DNA of 64,000 nucleotides from Nocardioides cavernae (GTDB taxonomy: Bacteria > Actinomycetota > Actinomycetes > Propionibacteriales > Nocardioidaceae), in the NCBI RefSeq assembly GCF_013410035.1, contig NZ_JACCBW010000001.1, forward strand, positions 434,001 to 498,000, read 5' to 3'. Below the pieces are notes generated by a model, which worked only from the letters and a program-made list of their open reading frames with translations, had not been told where the DNA came from and did no database searches. Within the stretch, counting starts at the first letter, position 1. Every line of letters begins with the position of its first letter. Position numbers and translations under genes: made by a program. Of this stretch, positions 16,143-23,853 are shown piece by piece.

Positions 16143-17210
16143 CTAGGACCGGCTCGGCCGGCGCGGTCCGAGCCAGCCGGTGACCTGCGGCACACCGCCC
16201 TCCCAGCCCAGGCGGGCGGCGTACATCGCCCGCTTGCCGCGCTGGCGCGGCTTGTGGTCCCACTTGCCCGTGCCGCGGCACGGGAGCAGGGTGTCGCGGC
16301 AGGTCCAGCCGTGCAGGAACGCCAGCACCTCGCCGTCGCGCCCCTCCACCAGGTCTGCCCCGCCCGGGCCGCACAGGCCGGTGAGGTCCTGGTCGAGCAG
16401 CATCCCGCCCTCCGCCGCGGACCAGTCCAGCAGCGTGAGGGAGCGCAGCCAGCGGGTGCGGTAGCCGCATCGCGTCCAGTCCCCCTCGGAGGCGAGCATC
16501 ACGTAGCCCTCGGGGCGCTGGGTGAGGACCGGGTTCTCCACGACGCCGTCGGAGCGGAACAGCTCGACGCTGGTGGTCCCGGTGGCCACCGCCTGGCCGT
16601 CGGGGGTGAGCGTGACGATGCGGACCGTCGAGGGTCGACGGTCGGTCTTGTAGAGGAGGTAGGGCGTCCCGTCGGCGTCGCGGAAGAAGGACGGGTCGAT
16701 GACGCCCGCGCGCGGCAGCGTCGGGTCGCGCGGGAGCAGCGGGTCCTGCGCGGTGGGGGTGTCGGCGTAGGACGGGCACACCAGCGGCGCGCTGCCGACC
16801 GGGCGGAACGGGCCGCGCGCCGAGGCGGAGCGGGCGACGCCGATGCAGCGTCCGTGCTCGCCCATCCCCTTCACCGGGGTCGCGTAGTAGAGCAGCCAGC
16901 GTCCGCGGACCCGGGCCACGTCGACGGCCCACACCCCGCCCTCGCGCGACCACGTCGGCCGGTGGGTGAGCAGGCTGCCGCCCCGGCGCCACGGGCCGTC
17001 GGCGTCGCGCGACCAGGCGTGCGGGACACGGTCGCCGGTGGCGTACGCGACGAAGCCGCCGCCGGGTGTCGCGACGACCGCGGGGTCGGGGAAGTCGACG
17101 TCCAGGACGGGGCGCGGGACCGGCGGCTCCGCCCCCGCCGGCGCGGCGAGGTGGAGCAGTCCGGCGGTCAGCAGCAGCACGAGCAGGCGCGCTGCTCCCC
17201 GGGTCGGCAC
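16143..17210 (-). CDS. Secreted glycoside hydrolase family 43-like protein
   Basis: 355 aa from GTG 17210. Signal peptide: VPTRGAARLLVLLLTAGLL then HLAAPAGAEP. The mature start VLDVDFPDPAVVATPGGGF carries the GH43 catalytic-base Asp (DFPDP). VIDPSFFRDADGTPYLLYKT matches the second conserved Asp region and GVVENPVL is in place of the general-acid Glu. GWTCRDTLLPCRGTGKWDH near the C-terminus resembles the AXE/arabinanase end. A five-bladed propeller that acts outside the cell on arabinan/xylan-type substrates is inferred; the substrate is not certain. Confidence 0.83.
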   Translation of the reverse strand: MPTRGAARLLVLLLTAGLLHLAAPAGAEPPVPRPVLDVDFPDPAVVATPGGGFVAYATGDRVPHAWSRDADGPWRRGGSLLTHRPTWSREGGVWAVDVARVRGRWLLYYATPVKGMGEHGRCIGVARSASARGPFRPVGSAPLVCPSYADTPTAQDPLLPRDPTLPRAGVIDPSFFRDADGTPYLLYKTDRRPSTVRIVTLTPDGQAVATGTTSVELFRSDGVVENPVLTQRPEGYVMLASEGDWTRCGYRTRWLRSLTLLDWSAAEGGMLLDQDLTGLCGPGGADLVEGRDGEVLAFLHGWTCRDTLLPCRGTGKWDHKPRQRGKRAMYAARLGWEGGVPQVTGWLGPRRPSRS

Positions 17211-17242
17211 CGGGGGACGGTACACCGCGCCGGCGCGCGGGG

Positions 17243-18544
17243 TCAGGGACGCAGGGTGGCCGGGAGCCGCTCGAAGCCGCGCAGGATGCGGGTCTCGCGC
17301 CGGCGGGCGCCGGTCTCGAGCCGGAGGTCGGGGAAGCGGTCCCAGACCGCCCTCAGCCCCACCTCGCCCTCCATCCGCGCGAGCTGGGCGCCGAGGCAGT
17401 GGTGGCGGCCGGCGGAGAAGGCGATGTGGTCGCGCGCGTTGGCCCGCCCGACGTCGAAGCTCACCGGGTCGTCGAAGACCTCGGGGTCGCGGTTGGCGCC
17501 GCCGAGGATCGCGGTGACCATCGAGCCGGCCCGGACCGGCTGTCCGGCGAGCTCGGTGTCGCGCACGGCCATCCGCCCGGTCAGCAGCACGGGCGGGTCG
17601 AGGCGCAGCGTCTCCTCCACGACGTTGGGCCACAGCGCGGGGTCGGCGACGACCCGGGCGCGCTCGTCGGGGTGGTCGCGGAGGAGCGCGATGCCGTTGC
17701 CGAGGAGGTTCACGGTCGTCTCGAAGCCGGCGGCGAGGACCAGCCCGGCGGTCGCCTTCAGCTCTGTCTCCGACAGCCCCTCCCCCTCGTCGCGGACCGC
17801 GACGAGCTGGCCGAGGAGGTGGTCGCCCGGGTCGTGGCGCAGTCGGTCGAGGTGGCCGCCGAGCCAGTCGTCGAACTGCGCGAGCGCGCGCGTCACCGAC
17901 CGGTAGCGGCGGTAGCCCAGCCCGAGGTCGAGGCTCGGGGCGGCGCCGGACCCGAACTCGAGGACCCGGGCGCGCTCGGCCTCGGGCACGCCGAGGATCT
18001 CCGCGATGACCGTCACCGGCAGCTGCGCGCAGTAGGCCTCGACGAGGTCCACGGGTCCGGACGCGCGGGTCTCGAGCCGGTCGAGGAGGTCGGCGGCGAT
18101 CTCCCCGGTGCGCGCCCGGAGCCGCTCGACGGCGCGCATCGTGAACACGCGCGTGACGAGCCGGCGGTAACGGGTGTGGTCGGGCGGCTCGGTCACCAGG
18201 AGCGACGGCGGCTCGACCGGGTGCAGCGTCGTCGGCGCCGCCCACCGGGCGACGCGTCCGATCGGCCCCTGGTCGGTGGGCAGGCCCGTACGGAAGTCGT
18301 CGCTGGTCAGGAGGTGGCGTACGGCTGCGTGGCTGGTCGCGACGTAGCCGATCCGCGAGCGGTAGAGGGGCCCCCGCGCCCGGATCTCCTCGACCAGGTC
18401 GAAGACCTCGTCGGTGCCGCGCGAGCCGACCCGGATCAACCGCGCCTGCAGGTCCCCCTGCGCGGCGGCGCGGCGCAGGAACACCGTCGGCAGCGCGTGC
18501 GCCACGCCCCAGTGGACGCTCGCCCGGATCTCACGGCTCACCAT
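17243..18544 (-). CDS. Cytochrome P450
   Basis: 433 aa from ATG 18544. All P450 signatures are present: the I-helix LVLAAGFETTVNLLGNGIAL (AGxETT), K-helix EETLRLDPPVLLTGR (ExxR), and the heme loop FSAGRHHCLGAQLARME with the axial Cys. The length and soluble N-terminus mark a typical class I bacterial enzyme needing a ferredoxin and reductase. The 7Fe ferredoxin fdxA is 10 kb away, with no dedicated partner adjacent. The substrate is unknown. Transcribed leaderlessly from a promoter shared with the divergent DUF3054 gene. Confidence 0.95.
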   Translation of the reverse strand: MVSREIRASVHWGVAHALPTVFLRRAAAQGDLQARLIRVGSRGTDEVFDLVEEIRARGPLYRSRIGYVATSHAAVRHLLTSDDFRTGLPTDQGPIGRVARWAAPTTLHPVEPPSLLVTEPPDHTRYRRLVTRVFTMRAVERLRARTGEIAADLLDRLETRASGPVDLVEAYCAQLPVTVIAEILGVPEAERARVLEFGSGAAPSLDLGLGYRRYRSVTRALAQFDDWLGGHLDRLRHDPGDHLLGQLVAVRDEGEGLSETELKATAGLVLAAGFETTVNLLGNGIALLRDHPDERARVVADPALWPNVVEETLRLDPPVLLTGRMAVRDTELAGQPVRAGSMVTAILGGANRDPEVFDDPVSFDVGRANARDHIAFSAGRHHCLGAQLARMEGEVGLRAVWDRFPDLRLETGARRRETRILRGFERLPATLRP

Positions 18545-18567
18545 GCCTGCAGCCTAGGCTCGCCGTC
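18545..18567. promoter_or_regulatory. 23-bp divergent region with palindromic, bidirectional -10 element
   Basis: The 23 bases between the two divergent ATGs contain the perfect palindrome AGCCTAGGCT at 18551-18560. Read on either strand it gives TAGGCT: on plus at 18555-18560, 7 nt before ATG 18568; on minus at 18556-18551, 6 nt before ATG 18544. Both start codons fall where transcription is expected to begin, so both mRNAs would be leaderless and the two -10 hexamers overlap. Confidence 0.6.
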
Positions 18568-18900
18568 ATGTGGCTCGCGGTGGACCTCCTGCTCGTCGGC
18601 GTCTTCGCCGTGATCGGCCGGCTGAGCCACTACGGCACCCTCACCGTGGGCGGCTGGTGGACGACCGCCTGGCCGTTCCTGGTGGGCACGCTGCTCGCGT
18701 GGGCCGCGCTCGCCGTCGCCCGTCGTCCTCCGACCGCGATCTCGTCCGGGGTCGCGGTGTGGGTCGGCGCACTCGTCGGCGGCATGGTGCTGCGGCAGGC
18801 GAGCGGTCAGGGCACGGCCACCGCGTTCGTCGTCGTCGCCACCCTCGTCCTCGGCGCCCTGCTCGTGCTCCCTAGAGTCGGTGCACGTGCCCGACGCTGA
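18568..18900 (+). CDS. DUF3054 membrane protein
   Basis: 110 aa from ATG 18568. Four hydrophobic segments spanning nearly the whole chain: LAVDLLLVGVFAVIGRLSH, TAWPFLVGTLLAWAALAVA, ISSGVAVWVGALVGGMVLRQ and GTATAFVVVATLVLGALLVL. The opening LAVDLLLVxxFAxIGRxSH and the WWTTAWPF motif are DUF3054 hallmarks. Function unknown. It overlaps the following MFS gene by 20 bp, so the two are coupled. Confidence 0.9.
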   Translation: MWLAVDLLLVGVFAVIGRLSHYGTLTVGGWWTTAWPFLVGTLLAWAALAVARRPPTAISSGVAVWVGALVGGMVLRQASGQGTATAFVVVATLVLGALLVLPRVGARARR

Positions 18901-20092
18901 TGCCCGACCCCGCTCCTCCGCACTTCCCTTCGCCGTCCTGGTCGCGGCCGTCGTCCTCGTCTCGATCAACCTGCGCCCGGGCGCCTCGTCGGTCGGCCCC
19001 GTCCTGGAGGAGGTACGCGAGGGGCTGGGCATGAGCGCCGGTGTCGCCGGTGCGATGACGGGCTTCCCCGGGCTGGTGTTCGGGCTCGTCGGGGCCCTGG
19101 CCGTCCGGTTCGCGCGCCGCGTCGGGACGACCGCCGGCATCGCGATCGGCCTCGCCCTCGCAGCACTCGGCCTCCTGCTGCGCGCCACCACCGCCGACGT
19201 CCCGCTCTTCCTGGTCCTCACCGTCGTCGGCCTGGCCGGCATGGCGGTGGGCAACGTCCTGGTCCCGGCGTGGATCAAGGCGCGCGGCCACGCGGTCGCG
19301 CTGATGACCGTCTACGGCACCGGGCTCGTCGTCGGCGGCACCATCGGCCCACTCGTGACGGCGCCGGTGTCGGAGGCGGCGGGGTCGTGGCGGGCCGGCC
19401 TCGGGATGTGGGGCGTGCTGGCGGCCGTCGCGCTCCCGCTGTGGGCGTGGCTGACCCTGCACGAGCGGCGCTCGGCGGCCGAGCTCAGCGTCTCCGGCGA
19501 CGCTCCGCCGAGCGGGCCCATCACCCGGTCGCCCACGGCCGTCGCGCTCGCCGTCCTCTTCGGCGTGCAGTCGATGCACGCCTACGTCCAGTTCGGCTGG
19601 TTGCCGCAGGTCTACCGCGACGCGGGCATCTCCGCCACGCACGCCGGGGCGCTGCAGGCGCTCCTGTCCAGCATCGGCATCGCCGGTGCGCTGGTCCTGC
19701 CCACGATCATCGACCGGGGCCGGGGACTGCGGGTGCTCGCGACGTCCTTCGGCGTCTTCGTCGCACTGGGCTACACCGGTCTGCTGCTCGCGCCCGCGAC
19801 CGTGCCGTGGCTGTGGGCGGTCGTGCTGGGCTATGCCGGTCTGGCGTTCCCCTTCGCGATGGCGATGATCACCGCACGCACACGGCACCCGTCGGTCACC
19901 GCCCAGCTCTCCGGCTTCATGCAACCGGCGGGGTACGCCCTCGCCGCCATCGGGCCCTTCCTCGTCGGCGTCATCCACGACGCGACGGGCGGCTGGACCC
20001 TCGTGCTGGCGCTCCTCGCGCTCACCTCCGTGCCCCTGACCGTCGCCGCGCTGCGCGTCGCGCGACCCACCTACGTCGACGACGAGATCTGA
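18881..20092 (+). CDS. CynX/NimT-type major facilitator transporter
   Basis: 403 aa from GTG 18881 (a GTG two codons later is also possible). Twelve hydrophobic segments are visible. The conserved INLRPGASSVGPVLEEVREGLGMS and TGFPGLVFGLVG (segments 1-2) mark the CynX/NimT group, and GYTGLLLAPATVPWLWAVVLGYAGLAFPFAMAMI lies in the C-terminal half. The family name comes from E. coli cyanate transport but most members have unknown substrates. The gene is 23 bp upstream of psuK-psuG, so a nucleoside-type substrate such as pseudouridine is a reasonable guess. Confidence 0.88.
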   Translation: MHVPDADARPRSSALPFAVLVAAVVLVSINLRPGASSVGPVLEEVREGLGMSAGVAGAMTGFPGLVFGLVGALAVRFARRVGTTAGIAIGLALAALGLLLRATTADVPLFLVLTVVGLAGMAVGNVLVPAWIKARGHAVALMTVYGTGLVVGGTIGPLVTAPVSEAAGSWRAGLGMWGVLAAVALPLWAWLTLHERRSAAELSVSGDAPPSGPITRSPTAVALAVLFGVQSMHAYVQFGWLPQVYRDAGISATHAGALQALLSSIGIAGALVLPTIIDRGRGLRVLATSFGVFVALGYTGLLLAPATVPWLWAVVLGYAGLAFPFAMAMITARTRHPSVTAQLSGFMQPAGYALAAIGPFLVGVIHDATGGWTLVLALLALTSVPLTVAALRVARPTYVDDEI

Positions 20093-20115
20093 CGGGCCTC
20101 TGTCAGGATCTGCCC

Positions 20116-21006
20116 GTGAGGCAGTGGGTCGTGGTCGTCGGCGGGACCAACATGGACGTCGTCGCGCGCAGCTCCGGGCCGTTCGTCCCGGCGACGAGCA
20201 ACCCCGGCCACACCCGCATCTCCCCGGGCGGCGTCGGCCGCAACATCGCCGCCAACCTCGGCCTGCTCGGCGCACCCGTGCGCCTGGTGTCCGTGGTGGG
20301 TGACGACGCCTTCGGCGAGGAGGCGCTGCGGGTGACGGCCGCGTGCGGCGCGGACGTCGGGGCCGTACGCCGCGCGCCCGGACGCACCGGCACCTACACC
20401 GCCGTCCTCGACGGCGACGGCGAGCTGGTCTCCGCCGTGTCCGACATGGCGATCACCGACGACCTCGAGCTCGACACCCTCCACCTCGACGACGCGGCGA
20501 TCGTGGTCGTCGACGGCAACCTCGCGCCGGCACAGGTGGCGAAGGTCAGGCAGGCGGCCGCCGGCACGGACGTGCCGGTCGCCTTCGAGCCGGTGTCGGT
20601 CGCCAAGGCGGCCCGGCTGTCCGACCTCGTGCGCGACCTGCTGCTCGTCACGCCCAACGCCGACGAGGTCTCTGCCCTCACCGGCCGTCCCGTCGCCGAG
20701 TGGCGCGCGTCGGTCGCGGACCTGCACGACCGCGGGGTCGAGCACGTGTGGCTGCGACAGGGTGCTCAGGGCTCGTGGATGTGCACCCGCGGCGCCGACC
20801 CCGTCCACCTCGCCGCCGAACCAGCCACCGTCGTCGACGTCACCGGCGCCGGGGACGCGATGCTCGCCGCCTGGGTCGCGGCATGGCTCCGCGGCGCGGA
20901 CCCCGTCGCCGCCGCCCGCGACGGCCACCACGCAGCCGCGGCCACGATCGGGAGCACGCACACCGTCCGGCCGGACCTGGCCGACTTCCTGAGGGAGCAG
21001 AGTTGA
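20116..21006 (+). CDS. psuK: PfkB-family kinase, probable pseudouridine kinase
   Basis: 296 aa from GTG 20116. N-terminal VVVVGGTNMDVVARS and GGVGRNIAANLGLLG are the ribokinase substrate-binding GG motif; VVDVTGAGDAMLAAWVAAWL near residue 245 contains the catalytic Asp and anion hole (GAGD). It would phosphorylate pseudouridine to pseudouridine 5'-phosphate, the substrate of the overlapping psuG. PfkB sequence alone does not fix the sugar; the psuG context does. Confidence 0.87.
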   Translation: MRQWVVVVGGTNMDVVARSSGPFVPATSNPGHTRISPGGVGRNIAANLGLLGAPVRLVSVVGDDAFGEEALRVTAACGADVGAVRRAPGRTGTYTAVLDGDGELVSAVSDMAITDDLELDTLHLDDAAIVVVDGNLAPAQVAKVRQAAAGTDVPVAFEPVSVAKAARLSDLVRDLLLVTPNADEVSALTGRPVAEWRASVADLHDRGVEHVWLRQGAQGSWMCTRGADPVHLAAEPATVVDVTGAGDAMLAAWVAAWLRGADPVAAARDGHHAAAATIGSTHTVRPDLADFLREQS

Positions 21007-21908
21007 ACCTGACCGTCACCGACGAGGTCCGCGACGCGCTCGCCGCCGGGCAGCCCGTCGTCGCGCTGGAGAGCACGATCATCAGCCACGGGATGCCCTA
21101 CCCCCAGAACGTGGCGATGGCCCGCACCGTCGAGGGCATCGTCCGTGACCACGGTGCCGTGCCCGCCACCATCGCCGTGCTGCACGGCAGGCCGACGATC
21201 GGCCTGTCGGCCGACGACCTCGAGCTCCTGGCCTCCGACGACTCGGTCGTCAAGGTCTCCATCCGCGACCTGCCCTACGTCGTCGCCCGCGGCCTGCACG
21301 GCGCGACGACGGTCGCGTCCACGATGCGGCTGGCCGCCCTCGCCGGCATCGGCGTCTTCGTGACCGGTGGGCTCGGTGGAGTCCACCGCGGCGCGGAGAC
21401 GTCGTACGACGTGTCGGCCGACCTCACCGAGCTGTCCACCACCTCCGTCGCGGTCGTGTGCGCCGGCGTGAAGAGCATCCTCGACATCGGCCTGACCCTC
21501 GAGAAGCTCGAGACGCTGGGGGTCCCGGTGCTGGGCTACGGCACCGACGAGTTCCCGTCGTTCTTCTCGCGGTCCTCCGGCTTCGGTGCACCGATGCGGG
21601 TCGACTCCCCGGCGGAGGTCGCCGCGCTGATGCGGGCCAAGTGGGACCTCGGTCTCGCCGGCGGCGTCGTCGTGGCCAACCCGATCCCGGCCGAGTCCGA
21701 GATCCCTGCCGACGAGATCGGCACCATCATCGACCGTGCCCTGGCCGACATGGACGCCCTCGGCATCTCGGGCAAGGACGCGACGCCCTACCTCCTCGGC
21801 CGCATCGTCGAGATCACCGACGGTGCGTCGCTGACCGCCAACATCGCCCTCGTCGAGGCCAATGCGCGCCTCGGTGCGGCGATCGCGCGGGAGCATGCCG
21901 CGCGCTGA
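21003..21908 (+). CDS. psuG: Pseudouridine-5'-phosphate glycosidase
   Basis: 301 aa from TTG 21003; its TTGA overlaps the psuK stop and GAGGGA lies just upstream. Splits pseudouridine 5'-phosphate into uracil and ribose 5-phosphate. The family signature ALESTIISHGMPYPQNVAMA occurs at residues ~20-40, followed by ISIRDLPY-like, GGLGGVHRGAETSYDVSADL and the C-terminal ANPIPAESEIP. Forms a nucleoside-salvage module with psuK and possibly the upstream MFS carrier. Confidence 0.94.
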   Translation: MNLTVTDEVRDALAAGQPVVALESTIISHGMPYPQNVAMARTVEGIVRDHGAVPATIAVLHGRPTIGLSADDLELLASDDSVVKVSIRDLPYVVARGLHGATTVASTMRLAALAGIGVFVTGGLGGVHRGAETSYDVSADLTELSTTSVAVVCAGVKSILDIGLTLEKLETLGVPVLGYGTDEFPSFFSRSSGFGAPMRVDSPAEVAALMRAKWDLGLAGGVVVANPIPAESEIPADEIGTIIDRALADMDALGISGKDATPYLLGRIVEITDGASLTANIALVEANARLGAAIAREHAAR

Positions 21909-21936
21909 CGCTGTCGAGCCGTGCTTGGATCGGCCC

Positions 21937-22353
21937 ATGGCCTCCCGACTGACCGAGATCTCGCTGGACTGCCACGACCCCGACCGGCTCGCTGACTTCT
22001 GGGCCGGCGTCCTGGGCTGGGTGGTCATCCACCGCGAGCCCGGACTGGTGGAGATCGGGCCCGACGGCCGCGACGACGCCGACCTGCTCGAGGCCGTACG
22101 CTCCGGCCCGGTCGCGCCCACCCTGTTCCTCGCGCAGGTGCCGGAGGACAAGGTCGCGAAGAACCGGGTCCACTTCGACGTCTCCCCCGTCGACGTGTCG
22201 CAGGACGAGGAGGTCGAGCGGATCCTCGCGCTGGGGGCGACCCGCGCCGACATCGGCCAGTCCGGCGAGGAGTCGTGGGTGGTGCTCGCCGACCCGGAGG
22301 GCAACGAGTTCTGCGTGCTGCGCAGCCTGGCTCCGGAGCACTTCTCGCTGTGA
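21937..22353 (+). CDS. VOC-family (glyoxalase/bleomycin-resistance fold) protein
   Basis: 138 aa from ATG 21937. LTEISLDCHDPDRLADFWAGVLGW is the characteristic first beta-alpha unit; a second DPEGNEFCVLRS closes the C-terminal unit. Two candidate metal ligands, His in DCHDP and Glu in GNEFC, are present. Short single-domain VOC proteins of this type (glyoxalase_6-like) have unknown substrates in actinobacteria. Its stop overlaps the start of the GNAT gene (GTGA). Confidence 0.88.
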   Translation: MASRLTEISLDCHDPDRLADFWAGVLGWVVIHREPGLVEIGPDGRDDADLLEAVRSGPVAPTLFLAQVPEDKVAKNRVHFDVSPVDVSQDEEVERILALGATRADIGQSGEESWVVLADPEGNEFCVLRSLAPEHFSL

Positions 22354-22916
22354 CCGGGCTCGCCGTCGAGCTGCCGATCGGGACCGAGCGGCTGCTGCTG
22401 CGCCCGCACCGGATGGACGACCTCGACGACCTCGTCGCGTTCCACGGCGACCCCGACGTCGTACGCCACGTGCCGTGGCCCGTCCGTGACCGAGCGGCCA
22501 CCGAGGAGACCCTGCGGGTCAAGCTCACCCAGACCGAGCTGCTCGCCCACGGCCAGTGGCTGGTGCTCGCCGTCGACCTCCGGTCGACGCGCACCGTGAT
22601 CGGCGAGGTGCTGCTCAAGTGGGCGTCGGAGGGCCAGGGCGAGATCGGCTTCGCGTTCGCGCGTCCCCACCAGGGGCAGGGGTACGCCGCGGAGGCCGCC
22701 CGCGCGATGCTGCGCCTCGGCTTCGACGTCCTCGGCTTCCACCGAATCGCCGCGGTCGTCATCGACGGCAACGAGGCGTCCGCGCGACTGCTCGGCCGGC
22801 TCGGCTTCCGACAGGAGGCGCGGCTGGTGGACGGCGTGCACTTCAAGGGAGCCTGGGCCACCCAGCTGGTCTTCGCGATGCTCGAGGACGAGTGGCGTCA
22901 GGTGACCACGACCTGA
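22350..22916 (+). CDS. GNAT-family acetyltransferase (RimJ/RimL-like)
   Basis: 188 aa from GTG 22350. Opens with the RimJ-type TERLLLRPHRMDDLDDLVAF and contains EIGFAFARPHQGQGYAAEAARAML, the acetyl-CoA-binding loop, then NEASARLLGRLGFRQEARLV. Probably acetylates a protein N-terminus or small amine. Overlaps both neighbours by 1-4 bp, so it is the middle gene of a VOC-GNAT-methyltransferase operon. Confidence 0.9.
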   Translation: MTGLAVELPIGTERLLLRPHRMDDLDDLVAFHGDPDVVRHVPWPVRDRAATEETLRVKLTQTELLAHGQWLVLAVDLRSTRTVIGEVLLKWASEGQGEIGFAFARPHQGQGYAAEAARAMLRLGFDVLGFHRIAAVVIDGNEASARLLGRLGFRQEARLVDGVHFKGAWATQLVFAMLEDEWRQVTTT

Positions 22917-23590
22917 TGGCGCTGCGCAGTCGTGCTCAGTCGTTCGCCGGCGGCACGCTCGCGCGTGGGATGGCGCGGGTCAACGCACGACACCCGTGGA
23001 GCCACAACGACCACTTCCATCCCTGGATCCTCCGCAACCTCCCGGACCGGCGGCGAGCGGCGCTCGACATCGGCTGCGGTGAGGGCGCGTTGGTCGCCTC
23101 CCTGGCCCCGCACTTCACCACCGTCGTCGGCAACGACGTCGACCCGGGCATGCTCGCAGCCACCCGCGCTCGGTGCTCCGCCCTGCCGAACGTCACTGTG
23201 ACGGGCGAGGCATGGGCGGGTCTGCCCGGACCGTTCGACCTCGTCACGATGGTCGCGGTGCTGCACCACCTCGACGTGCCTGCAGCACTGACGCACGTGG
23301 CGTCCTCGCTGGCGCCCGGCGGGCGGTTCCTCGCCGTGGGGATCGCCCCGCCACGGTCCGCCCGCGACCACGCGTGGGACGCCGCATCGATCCTCACCAA
23401 CCCCGTCATCGGCTTCGTCAAGCACCCCCGGGCGGATCGCAGCGGGCCCCGTCCGACGCCGTACCCGGTGGTCGAGCCCACCCTGGCGCTCGACGACCTG
23501 CGGCGACACGTCGAGGACGTGATGCCCGGGGCTCGGGTGCGCCACCGTCTCGCGTTCCGCCACACCGTCGCGTGGACCCGACCGGCGTGA
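22916..23590 (+). CDS. SAM-dependent class I methyltransferase
   Basis: 224 aa from ATG 22916 (TGATG overlap with the GNAT stop). Motif I is ALDIGCGEGALVASLAP at residues ~43-58, with the acidic GNDVDPGM and the FDLVTMVAVLHHLD motif III region typical of Methyltransf_11/25. Residues 22-38 (ARHPWSHNDHFHPWILRNLP) occur in a recognisable subgroup of actinobacterial small-molecule methyltransferases. Substrate unknown. Confidence 0.9.
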   Translation: MALRSRAQSFAGGTLARGMARVNARHPWSHNDHFHPWILRNLPDRRRAALDIGCGEGALVASLAPHFTTVVGNDVDPGMLAATRARCSALPNVTVTGEAWAGLPGPFDLVTMVAVLHHLDVPAALTHVASSLAPGGRFLAVGIAPPRSARDHAWDAASILTNPVIGFVKHPRADRSGPRPTPYPVVEPTLALDDLRRHVEDVMPGARVRHRLAFRHTVAWTRPA

Positions 23591-23601
23591 GGGTGGTGCG
23601 G

Positions 23602-23639
23602 CCCTGCCGGGCCGGCTGGTGGCCAGCCGCCCGACAGGG
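23602..23639 (+). terminator. Strong hairpin after the methyltransferase gene
   Basis: Arms CCCTGCCGGGCCGGCTGG and CCAGCCGCCCGACAGGG pair over about 17 bp with one mismatch and one bulge around a TGG loop, starting 12 bp after the stop codon. There is no T-tract, as is common for actinobacterial terminators. A second hairpin follows at 23674-23705 (GTGTCAGG with CCTGATAC, inner GGCC/GGCC). The stretch 23706-23800 holds no gene. Confidence 0.62.
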
Positions 23640-23800
23640 CCTGACCGAGAGAACCCCACGCCTCCCGATCTGAGTGTCAGGTGGCCGAAGGGGCCGTCCT
23701 GATACAGCGGCCTACCCCCAGGGCGGGTCGGGGTCCGTCGAAGCTCCGGCGACCGGGCCTTCCGCGTCGCCCGCGCACGGGTGAGACAGACCTGTCCCTC

Positions 23801-23823
23801 GATAACGAGATCGATTACCATTC
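23801..23823. promoter_or_regulatory. Zur-box-like site upstream of the permease gene
   Basis: ATAACGAGATCGATTACCAT starts at 23802; over 22 bases it matches the site at 30643-30664 at 19 positions. The core is an imperfect palindrome, TAAc-N7-aTTA. Both sites sit just upstream of zinc-linked genes in a window that encodes Zur. Assignment to Zur is inferred. Confidence 0.65.
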
Positions 23824-23853
23824 CACGGTGATCACAGCTCCCGTGGTGTCCTC

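Noticed and set aside
17211..18245. Extension of the GH43-like gene upstream of 17210
   Set aside because: It is antisense-frame shadow of the P450 gene and would bury the signal peptide in the middle of the protein.
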